From positions 603,501-667,500 of the forward strand of contig JAHQIY010000005.1 of NCBI GenBank assembly GCA_019054805.1: a stretch of 64,000 nucleotides of DNA. The letters are read 5' to 3'. The notes under the pieces were generated by a model, which had not been told where the DNA came from, did not search any database, and was given only the letters and a program-made list of their open reading frames with translations. Shown one piece after another: positions 21,917-31,345 of the stretch. The stretch's first letter is position 1. Every line of letters starts with the position of its first letter. A program made the position numbers and the translations under genes. Source of the DNA: Brachionus manjavacas (taxonomy: Eukaryota > Rotifera > Eurotatoria > Ploima > Brachionidae).

Positions 21917-23746
21917 TTATTGAATAGCTTTTTTTGATATTTTCCACATGCTTTTTGACATTGCTTGTAATTTGTACATTAAATTTCTAAACATTAAAAT
22001 CCACACAATACCTATAACAGTACATGCTACAGTCTCTACGTAAAATGCATCCACTTTGGTCAGACACATTCCACCAAAACCAGCGCAATCTTCAATTTCA
22101 ACTTCATTTGAACACATGTTTTGGCTAATGGAGTTTAAAACCGTCGAGTTGGACCTTATAGAATTATCAGCCGATGAATTGAGGACACAATTTTTGACAG
22201 TTAAATAACTAGCTAGATAGAGTGCTGTAGTCGATGGCCAATTTCCGCCCATGTTGGTTATTGTGTTCAAAAATGTCATGTAAGTTCCTCCAATCTTTTT
22301 ATCGGACACTCTGGAAAAAAATGCCATCTGAGAGACAAACATCGAATAGGTAAAAATAGATTGAATTGAGTTGATTACTAAACACAGGAGATAATAGTAG
22401 AAAGGATAGTCATTGTTGGCGTCGGCGAAAGATGGTGTAAAATAAATCCAAACAGCTCCAACTATGTTCATAAATAACCTAAATGGAATTGCCTTTATAA
22501 ACAGATCCAAAGGACGTGCTCCATTCGTATAGCGACTTAACATTAGCGGCAAGATAATTTGCAATGGTGTTAGAGGAACAGCTAGTAGACCAAGTTTTTC
22601 TTTGGGGACTCCGTTTTCTATCATTTTTAAATAAGCCATTGACTCGGCTGCAAATCCTATCTAAAATATAAGATAAATTTTTTTTCTTTGATTTAAATTA
22701 ATTTTTTTTAATTCTTACTTTAACTGTCATTAAAATAAGTATCATTTTTTTAACAGGAATTAGCCATAAAATTTTCCACATTAGTTTATAAGTTTGACCG
22801 ACAGTTAATTTACTCTCTAATGAATTAGGGTCTGTGTGAGTGTCCTCTTCTTTTTTAAAAACTAACACCAAAGTGGTTGATACCAAAAAAATTATTCCAA
22901 AAAAATACATGAATTCTAAAACAAGATACATTTAAAAAATCAATTATTTTGTAACAACTGATTTACTGTCAATAGGACAAATTCCGTACGGTTGATTTTC
23001 CCAACCAAAAAAAGGTCTAATATATTTGTTTGAGAAATCGGCAGATTCAATAGTTAAAAAAAGGACATTTCCCACAAACCATCCGGCTGTTTGACCAACA
23101 GTGTTACAAGTTGAACCCCACGAAACATTCTCTCTAAATGTTTTTTTTGAATTTAAATTTTTATGATTTTAAAATATCAAAATTTTGAATACTTTGACAG
23201 CATGGTTAGGGCCCATCCATCCACTGCTATGTCCTGTGTAGCTGCCAGAAAGGTGAATACAAAAAAAATAGCAGTAATTCCAAATATATCATGATGAGTA
23301 TGAAATTCTGCAGGTTTTTCTTCTAGTAAATGTTTAATATAGCCAGAAAAGAGAACCATAAACGCGCCTATCAAATACTGAATTGGTATCAGCCAGCTTT
23401 TTCTACGTCCCATTTTTTTAAAATAAATCGAATCGACTATCGGAGCCCACAGAAGTTTAAGAGAAAATGGCCAAAATGCAAAGCTAAAAGTTCCCTGGTC
23501 TGCATAGCTGACTTTACGTGACGAAAGAATAAATGGCAGACTTCCGGTCAAGCCTAAAGGAATTCCTTGTAAAAAATACAAAAACATCAACAGGACGATG
23601 TTTTTATAATCTTTTCGAAGATCTTGTTTTTTGTGTCCATGTTCATGGTGTTCTGATTCTTCATCGGAATGATCTAAAGGCTCGAGAGAGGATTGCACCA
23701 AATGAATGGAATCATCTTTGGGAATGGTTTTTTCCAATCTTTTCAT
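21917..23746 (-). CDS. slc33a1: SLC33A1 / AT-1, acetyl-CoA transporter of the ER and Golgi membrane (four exons)
   Basis: Exons 23193-23746, 22967-23133, 22719-22915 and 21917-22660 join with consistent phases to 553 residues (human SLC33A1 has 549). It is a major-facilitator-type multipass protein. An acidic, His-rich N-terminus (residues 15-45, with EHHEHGHKK) is followed by about 11-12 membrane helices. Family signatures in order are FLQGIPLGLTGSLPF, LLWAPIVDSIYFKKMGRRKS, ATQDIAVDGWALTMLSKENV, STCNTVGQTAGWF, EKLGLLAVPLTPLQIILPL, KIGGTYMTFLNTITNMGGNW and the Cys-rich loop before the last helix. It imports cytosolic acetyl-CoA for acetylation of ER proteins and gangliosides. The polyadenylation hexamer AATAAA overlaps the stop codon (CAATAAAAAA). 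Assignment is firm. Confidence 0.96.
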
Positions 23747-24871
23747 TTTAATTTATAGATTGTTACTTTAATTGATTTTTTTTCTATTTTTTTGTGACAC
23801 GACTCAAAATTAAAAAAAATTAATGAAAAAATATTAACAATAATCAAATGTTGGTGATAAGTAACTTAACTTTAAATCAAAATGATTTTTTTAAAACTTA
23901 AAGCATAATAAAAAAAGAATTAATTTTAAATTATTGTCTATTTGATAAATAATATAAATAGACTATTTTCAAGTAAAAATTATCATTTTTTAAAGTTGAT
24001 TAACATCTAGTTTTTCATTTTTCTAAGATTATTTTTTTTATGAAATAATAAAATTCTTTGAAATAATAATAGGATTGTTTTATTAAATTGAATGATGATT
24101 ATTGCCCATATTTTTCCTCACTGCTATTAAACAAAAATAAACCCCTAAATTTAAGTTAAGACTAACTTATTAAAAATACCGTATTACACGTGTAACTTAT
24201 TTAAAAAATTAAAAAATTAGACAAAAAAATCTGATACTTATTTATATTTAAAGACATTTACTTCGAAATTTAAAAATTATCATATCATTAGCTCAATATT
24301 TAAATATTGAACAATCTAGGAAGGAAAGAAAAAATATTGAGTTAAGTAATTTTTTTTTGAATTGGATTGGAAATTTAATGAAAGATAAAAAAGTTGTTTT
24401 CATTTAATTTTTGGTATAAAAATATAGTAATTAAGATTTAATATTTAATATTTAAATATACTAATACAATATGAGATCATTTGAACTTTGTTTATCTCGA
24501 AAAATATTAAGATGCTTTTTGTAAGTTCTGAAAAAAATAATTCATCTGATGGTTTTTTAGAAGGAATCTAATGTCTGGTCATTATTTGTTTCACATAAAA
24601 ATTGGCTTATGATAGGTTGTGGCTATGATTGTTGGAGAATTTTCTATATTGGCTTGTTATAAAAAGTTTATTCAAATTAATCTATTATTAAATTTTATCC
24701 AAATCTTTTTGTGCGCCAAATAGAAACCACTAAAATAATCATGACATAATTCAAGGATTTCTTTTTTTAAAAATCAGGTACAAATAACTGAAATTTTTGC
24801 TTTTTGTTTTCTTATTTTTAGGATTATTCTACCCTTAATTTGAATCCTTTTTACTTTTTGAGCTCTAATTT
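23747..24871. other. AT-rich spacer
   Basis: No coding frame or RNA gene is seen. It contains the upstream region of SLC33A1. A hairpin-like ATTTAAATATTGAACAATC block near 24296 is unremarkable for this composition. Confidence 0.55.
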
Positions 24872-24924
24872 TCACTTGAGTTTCGATATTTCTTTATCCT
24901 TGTTTTGCAGTTTATTTATTTTAT

Positions 24925-25600
24925 TTTTATTTATTTGTTTTCTGTACCGAGCTAGGGCTCCTTCAGAATAAATTAAAAAAATCAAAATCAAAATAAAAAA
25001 TAAAATTAAAGTTAATAAAATGAGATAAAAAAATTCAAAATAAAGTAAATAAGCTAAAAAAAATAATGAAAGTTTAGAAGACATAGATTGTTACATGTGG
25101 CAAATTTTTACATTGTTCAGGTTTCAGGAAAAAAGGAGGAAACAGTAAGGTAGCAATTACACAATGGAGTTGGGTATTCAATATATCTCGATTCGAAACC
25201 TTCTTTGTATTCCTCCACCAGTCTTACAACTAATGGAATAGAATGACTCAGTCCTGTCACAACATATCTCTTACTAAACTCAAAAAGCCGATTTGAGACT
25301 GTTAGTAATTTAAGTTTATTATAAGTTTCATGATGCATCATGTTGGAGGGAGTATCATATTTTAACTTAAGGATACATCTGACTGCTGTATTCTGAATTG
25401 GTTGTAGTTTTTTGATATTATTTTCTGAAAATGAATTCAAGCAAGGAAAAGAATAGTCTAAAATCGATCCGACTAAAGATTTATATAAACTTCCTAGTGT
25501 GTTTTGAGTGAGTGATTTCCTAGTGTGTTTGCAGTTTGGCTTTAGCAGTGTTTGTATTTGGGTTATTGAATATTCATTTTGATTAATAGAGCCAATTGTT
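24925..25600 (-). mobile_element. LINE relic: ORF2 C-terminus with intact 3' UTR end
   Basis: The minus-strand reading from about 25530 gives SLYKSLVGSILDYSFPCLNS, then IKKLQPIQNTAVRCILKLKY, NRLFEFSKRYV and ESRYIEYPTPL, ending FFPET at 25117. This is the region after the RT domain of CR1/jockey-type LINEs (LQ.IQN.A.R.IL.L...). Downstream is the family 3' end CCCTAGCTCGGTACAGAAAA (24930-24965) and an AAAT-rich tail. The upstream RT core is absent. This copy ties the 3' motif seen at 6799 and 8808 to its LINE. The hydrophobic frame at 24872-25084 is 3' UTR read-through, not a gene. Confidence 0.85.
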
Positions 25601-25892
25601 CATCAGTTCAATGACACTTTACATTTAATACCTTGATTTTCGTTCATTATCCTTTACCACTGATTAATTTTAGAAAGAGCAACTATGTTTCTTTTCAAAA
25701 CATTAGTTATAATATCTAAGCAAAACTTAGATTTTCTTTCCTATTTTATATTTTACTTCGTGTTTGGAAACATCGTACAAAATTTACATTTTTTTCCTAA
25801 TAGTTGCTGAAAGAAGTTTTTTTGTAATCCTTTGTCAAGATTTTCACTTTAAATGGGTACCAAAGGTACATTGCAGTTAATGTACTTTACAA

Positions 25893-25990
25893 TAAATAAT
25901 AATAATAAAGTTTATATTCTACAGTCAATTTAGTTTAACTAAATTAACAAAGTAGAACGACCAAAGTAGTCCCGCTATAGTAGACTTTTA
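25893..25990 (-). repeat. LINE 3' end with (ATT)n tail, copy 2
   Basis: AATAATAATAATAA followed by AGTAGTCCCGCTATAGTAGA is the relative of the block at 19737-19836; both read as a 3' terminus on the minus strand. Confidence 0.5.
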
Positions 25991-26159
25991 ATTCTTTTAG
26001 TTTACTTATACTGACGTATTTGATTCGGTTGATCTTCTTTATTGAATGCTACCGTTACACATTAAAATGCCTCTTTTTCACAAAATTGATAGTTTAGACT
26101 AAAACCAGTAAACTGTGGTTTAAAAGGGTATTTTTAGTAACTTGAATTCCGTGCAAAAT

Positions 26160-27225
26160 TATGAAAAGCATAATAGGAACCAAAACGGAAGACTATCTTT
26201 ATAAGAATAATATTATATCTTAAGAACAGCATAAATTTGTCAAGATAAAGTCATGTACATCTAATCTTCTGGAAACTCTAGATTTCATCTTAATGAGTCT
26301 AAACAAAAGTATTCATGTTGATGTAATTCTGCTAGATTTTGCGAAAGCATTTGATACAATTCCTCACAGACGACTTATAGCTAAATTGAAAGCGTATGGC
26401 TTTGATGTTAAAATGGATTGAAGCTTTCTTGAAAAATAGAAGACAACGATTTGTTCAAGGTGAAATTTTGTCGGATTGAGTTGAGATTTTTAGCGGTGTA
26501 CCACAAGGGTCAGTGATTGGTCTCCTATTGTTCGTTTTGTATTTCAGTGATCTACCAAAAGGTATAGAGAATGTTGTCAAAATGTGTGCACATGATACTA
26601 AAATACTCTCGCAAACGGTTTCAGAAATAAGCACGAAAAGTTTAAATTTAATTTTCAAAAGGACCCAAGATTGACTTCTTCTCTTCAACACATCAAAATG
26701 TGTGGTTATGCATTATGGTCATAAAAACAAAGAAATCGCTTATTTTATTAATGGTAAGCAGTTATCAACGTCAGAAACTGAAGGAGATCTTGAAGTTATT
26801 CTCAATACAAACCTTAAATGGAAAAATCAAGTGATAGAGGCTACAAACAAAGCAAGCAGATTGAAGGCTTTGAAAATTCCAAATCTGGTGGAAAGAAGAA
26901 AAAGAGGTGATCTAATTCAATTATACAACTTCATGCACGGAATAGAATTGGCTGAAAAAAGCAATAATTTGAAATTTCCAAAAATCCAAGGTAGAAGTCA
27001 CTGCTTCAAATATCACAAAGAAATTTCGAGGCTCCAAGATAGAGATAACTTTTTTTTTTTTCAACAGAACCGCTAACAAATGGAACTCACTGCCAAATCA
27101 ATTAGTTTAAGCCTCCAATGTTAACAGCTTTAAAGCAGGCATTGATTGCTGCTCATCCAGCAATCAAGCATGATAATTTAACTGTAGTTATGAGAACTCG
27201 TTTTTATCATATTAAATAATTAAAG
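26160..27225 (+). mobile_element. LINE relic: longest RT copy in the window (CR1/L2-like)
   Basis: This copy covers most of a reverse-transcriptase domain in changing frames. It contains EQHKFVK and SCTSNLLETLDF, then DVILLDFAKAFDTIPHRRL (motif A Asp). GVPQGSVIG and PLLFVLYFSDLPKG follow (motif B), then FAHDTK-like (the second catalytic Asp changed to His), then the 26702-27076 frame with VILNTNLKWKNQV and RRKRGDLIQLYNF. The ending reads NRTANKWNSLP in broken frames. The catalytic FADD is lost as AHD, and several stops and frameshifts are present, so it is dead. The RRKRGDLI..Y block is diagnostic for CR1/L2-like ORF2 C-termini. Confidence 0.9.
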
Positions 27226-27229
27226 TAGT

Positions 27230-28039
27230 TCTGTAATATTAATTTAATTTTTTTTGAAAATATTTTGGATTAAAAAAACACGAATAAATACTTGGTGCTT
27301 CTAATGTTAAAGTCGACGTAAAAAAATTACTTTAAAACGGATTTAAACTTTTCAACATAATAAATTAAATTCTTAGACATACATCAATTTTTCGCAAAAT
27401 TAAAATTAATTCATTATAAAAATTAATAATAGATAAAGACTGACTTTTATGAAGCCTTGAACTTGACTTTTATCTTTTTTGCTTGTAGCCCAATTTTTAT
27501 TTATTTATTACTTTACTTATCATAAAATAGCTCTTTTACAAATAAATTTTCAAACAAATTTTTGTAATTAAAAGATAAAAATATTATAACAAAAAATATA
27601 AAACTGAAATTGAAAACTTTTGAATTTCAAATTTATTTACAGAATAATTTTATTCTCAATTTGGTATTATTTAAGTATCTAATTGAAAAATTCTCATTAC
27701 TTTGAATTTTTTTGTTTGTTTTGAAAATGTTTTTAGATGTATGGAAAAATAATTCCAAAAATTTGAACAACTGTTAACCGGTAAATATTTTTAAATTTCA
27801 TGATTTGTGTAGCTACAGTGGTTGAAATTATTAATACAAAAAAAGTATTTAAAAAAAAATCAAGAATTAACTTTTTATATTTTATTTCGAATAGATGGAA
27901 TTTAATCTTAAGTTAATGCGACAATTTCTGAAAAGTGTTCATCAGTGTTCAGTGTTCTGAAAGGTGTATATCTGAAAATTGTTCATTTTTTTCTCCTTCT
28001 TCATTTTTGGCGGGTTTTGAAGTTCATTTCAATTCGATC
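27230..28039. other. AT-rich spacer
   Basis: Nothing assignable. At 27267-27290 the word TTGGATTAAAAAAACACGAA occurs; it is repeated at 29675-29699 next to a second copy of part of the LINE just described. Confidence 0.5.
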
Positions 28040-28335
28040 GTTTCAATTCAGAAAAACTTGAATAACTTTTTTACTAAAAGAGATAATTGATTTCTGTAAA
28101 ATGCTAAATGGTTAAGCAACTTTGCTTAATCCAAAAATATACGTCTGCAAAAACTAAGCAATTTAATTGCACACTTTATTGTAATACTTTTAAATGACGT
28201 GCAAAATGCAGAAAATTGCAGAGTATTTTGCATACTTATTTTACTGCATTAAGCAAATTTGCTTATAATTAAGCATTTTACAGAACTAAATATCTCTTTT
28301 AGTAAAAAAGTTATTCAAGTTTTTCTGAATTGAAA
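28040..28335. mobile_element. Foldback/MITE-like element with about 65-bp terminal inverted repeats
   Basis: The left arm starts GTTTCAATTCAGAAAAACTT (28040) and runs to about 28105. The right arm, 28272-28335, is its near-perfect reverse complement. Homology continues inward in looser form (GTTAAGCAACTTTGCTTAAT against ATAAGCAAATTTGCTTAATG), so nearly the whole 296 bp can fold. No coding capacity. The superfamily is unclear because no target-site duplication is evident. Confidence 0.85.
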
Positions 28336-29280
28336 CAATTTTTTCAAAGGCTAACTTGAAAATTAAAGAGCAGTACATTTTTTTAATTTTTTGTCTCCAG
28401 AGCTTCAAAATGAGCTATATTTGGTTTTTAACTTTAAGAAAAAATTCGAGCAAGAGAAAAATGGACTCTTATCCGACAAACTCCTTTTCATCAGCTACCT
28501 ATGTTCAGGAAATCAATTTTTAACTTACAAAAATTAGAATTTTAATGGTGTTTCAGTCTTATGCCGAAAATTTAGATAAAGATAAGGATCTGAAAATTTA
28601 ATTGAAATATATAGTGACAAACCCTTAGTTTTTTGTATAAAAGCTGAATTTAAAAGCAGATTTTAGGAAAATTGAAATTTAGCTTATTTATTATAGTATT
28701 CTCTAGATAATCTAAGCGCTGATTGAAAATTTGGGTTCTCTCTAAATTTAATCCCATCGAAACCATATTATAAAAATTTAAGTTTAATTCCTATAAAAAT
28801 ATGTACTTAGAATATTGTTCAAGAGATTACGGTTTTAAAATTTTTGAAATATTTCATTATAAAAATCGAATTATTAACCATTTTTTTCAATTTGTTTATT
28901 AAAAAAACAAAAAAGATTGAATATTAAGGTTGTTGTACTTTATATAATATTAAAGCTTGAATAAAAGAAAAATAATGTAAAAATATTTGTTAAACGTCCA
29001 GCAATTATACAAAATACTTTTTTTTTTAATGAAGAATTAAATTAAGTAACAAATTCAACTAAAAACATATGCAGTAAAAGGTGTTTTACGAATTATCATT
29101 CCATTAATTTTAAATTTTACTAAAAATAAAGATTTTTAGAATGCACGAGGTTTTTTTAGTATTTTTTTAATTTTTCAAATTTTATATTTTTCTGTAGTTT
29201 AAAATTTAATTGTGCTTCAAGAAAGCCCTAAAATCGTAGGGAGAATTTATCAAATTTTTTTACATAGTTATATTTTCATG
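28336..29280. other. AT-rich spacer
   Basis: No gene or repeat recognised. Confidence 0.5.
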
Positions 29281-29690
29281 ACCTCTGACTAAATAAACAA
29301 ATTTGTATATTTTAAGATAAGCCCATACAGTAATTGAAGTCAGAAAAGCTGATATTGGTTCTTTAGCTACCCTTGTGGCATCATAACTTGTTGGGTCAGA
29401 ATTATTTAATTTCTAATTTTATTTTCTTCCCTATCTCTCAATTTTGTCCAAATAATACCTGATTTTGATGCTTTATCTAGATTTGGATCAAAATAAGAAA
29501 GTTAATAATATTTTTTCATCATGATAATCATGATCACAGGCGTCAAATACAAAACTATTATCATCATCAGAATCAAAACAATTGCCATGAGCGAAATTAG
29601 ATTTAGTCTGACTCCCAGTATTTGAGTCATTTTCATCTACTTGGGTCAAGCTTTCCAAATCTTCCAAAACAACTTTTCTTTGGATTAAAA
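29280..29690 (-). pseudogene. Broken acidic coding fragment, unidentified
   Basis: On the minus strand 29690-29495 reads VVLEDLESLTQVDENDSN and then CFDSDDDNSFVFDACDHDYH before a stop, about 65 codons of acidic, protein-like sequence. After a gap, 29405-29280 reads NSDPTSYDATRVAKEP and ISAFLTSITVWAYL before another stop. The composition is clearly unlike the flanks. I do not recognise the family; a mobile-element protein is likely given the neighbours. Confidence 0.35.
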
Positions 29691-29710
29691 AAACACGAAT
29701 AAAATAATAA

Positions 29711-29779
29711 TTTGTATTTCAGTGTTCTACCAAAAGGTATAGAGAATGTTGTCAAAATGTTTGCACATGATACTAAAAT
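29711..29779 (+). mobile_element. Second copy of a 69-bp LINE RT segment
   Basis: The block around CTACCAAAAGGTATAGAGAA matches 26536-26604 almost base for base. It encodes the same LPKGIENVVKM segment and ends at TACTAAAAT in both. Here it is isolated. Confidence 0.85.
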
Positions 29780-29793
29780 TTCCCATTGAATTT

Positions 29794-30540
29794 ACAAAGC
29801 AAAGATATTTCTTTACTTTTTTAAGATTTTTATTCTAAAAATAACCTGAATCCAAGTTTTACGACTGACTCCCACTATTATTGAAGAGTATATCAAGAGC
29901 CTTCTGAAAATCTGCTTAGCTTTTGTGCAGGAGGTATAGTTTTTGAAATACTACAGAAATTTTAAAGATAAAATTATCTAAATATGTTTATGATAGTTTT
30001 TCAAGCAAAAGAATTTAAAATATAATATTTTTTTGTAAATTTTAACTCAAATGAAATTATGTCAAAAGCGGATAAAAAAAAATTTGATTTTGTAATAAAA
30101 CCAAGTATAAAATTTCCAGACATTCTCTCAAAATATCTTACTTCAAACGATATAGAAAGTTTTAGCAAAAAAATTAATACTGAGTTAAATAAATTGAAAA
30201 CAAATTCAATTTCAGAATTACTTTAATATTTTAAGACTGTGTGGATAAATCAGATAAATCAAGTAAAATTATCAATTTATGACTCCGGTGATTATAAAAT
30301 TGCTAATCTAAACAAAAGTTTGTCAATCTTTCTTCCTGGATGAAAGCTCTTGAAATTCTCTACTATAATTTTGAGGGGTCATTTGGAGGTCAGATTTTTA
30401 AAAATTAAAAAAAAAAATCTTTTAACAAAAAAAATAAAATTATTGAAAAGCAGTTAATTTAATTTTCAAAAAGGACAGAAAATTCCGAACTAAAAGTCAA
30501 ATTCGAAAAAACATCTAAAAATATCTTTGCTTTGTAAAAT
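29794..30540. mobile_element. Possible small element bounded by inverted ACAAAGCAAAGATATTT
   Basis: TTTACAAAGCAAAGATATTT at about 29795 recurs inverted at about 30520-30540. The 20-bp pair encloses about 745 bp, including the 55-codon frame at 30059-30226. Similarity does not extend further inward and no target duplication is apparent, so this could be coincidence or an old element. Confidence 0.35.
30059..30226 (+). CDS. Hypothetical 55-codon frame
   Basis: An open frame beginning MSKADKKKFDFVIKPSIKFP and ending NSISELL. It is lysine-rich but has a mixed, protein-like composition with a balanced hydrophobic pattern. No splice donor is obvious and no homology is recognised. It may be a remnant of a larger mobile-element protein. 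Confidence 0.3.
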   Translation: MSKADKKKFDFVIKPSIKFPDILSKYLTSNDIESFSKKINTELNKLKTNSISELL

Positions 30541-31345
30541 AAGCGGGGGTCAGTTTTTTAGCAGCATTGTAATTAAGCGTCTAAAGTAGAGTGAAAATAT
30601 TTAATTAAAAAATTCAAACTAATTTTTTGTTAAGTTAATTTTGAAACAAATAAAAAAGTCAGATAAATACTAAAGTCTTTATTAGAGATGATTTTAAGAA
30701 CTAAATTTTCATTTTAGTCCTAATAATAATATTAAAAATTCAATTTAAATATTTGCATTTATACCCCAAAAGCAACAAAAAACAATCATAAAAAATAAAA
30801 AATTATAAATTAAAAATACTCTAAAGGTATTCATATCTTTGTGCATTAATCGTTACAATTTTGGCTAAATATTATGTCCAAGAAACGAGACAATTTCATC
30901 ATAATACCGTTCATAAATTAGAGTAGTGGACTCTAAAAAAAGCAACAATTTCTTTAATTAAACCGGCTCTTTTTAATTGTCCATAAATCAAAGATCTTTG
31001 AAAAAATTCACAAAATAATTAGTCAACATTCAAGAAATACCTTCTTTCCATTTATTAACAATTTTTTCTTGTCAAGGAGGATGCAGCCTATTGTGAAAAA
31101 GTGACAACAATTTTTCTCAATTTATTTTTTATTAGATAAAAAAACGCATGAATAATAGAAAGTCGTTGAATTTATTTTAGTGAAATATTTAGATATTATT
31201 GCCAAATCAATGCTATAGACCGATCATTTGAGGTAAAATGTTTTTTATAAATTTAACTTAAACTCATAAGTCCGACAAAGACTCGCCCGTCCCTACACAG
31301 TAATCTGAACAAAAAAGCCTGACAAAACAAGCTTAAAATCGTATT
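30541..31345. other. Upstream region of the deubiquitinase gene
   Basis: AT-rich. From about 31265 to 31345 it becomes GC-richer (TCCGACAAAGACTCGCCCGT), typical of a 5' UTR preceding the start at 31346. No TATA box is convincing. Confidence 0.5.

Noticed and set aside
19904-23746. WDR4 and SLC33A1 as an operon
   Set aside because: They are same-strand neighbours 280 bp apart, but nothing such as a trans-splice acceptor or common pathway supports co-transcription.
24872-25084. Hydrophobic 70-codon frame that looks like a membrane peptide
   Set aside because: It reads through the A/T-rich 3' UTR and tail of a LINE relic.
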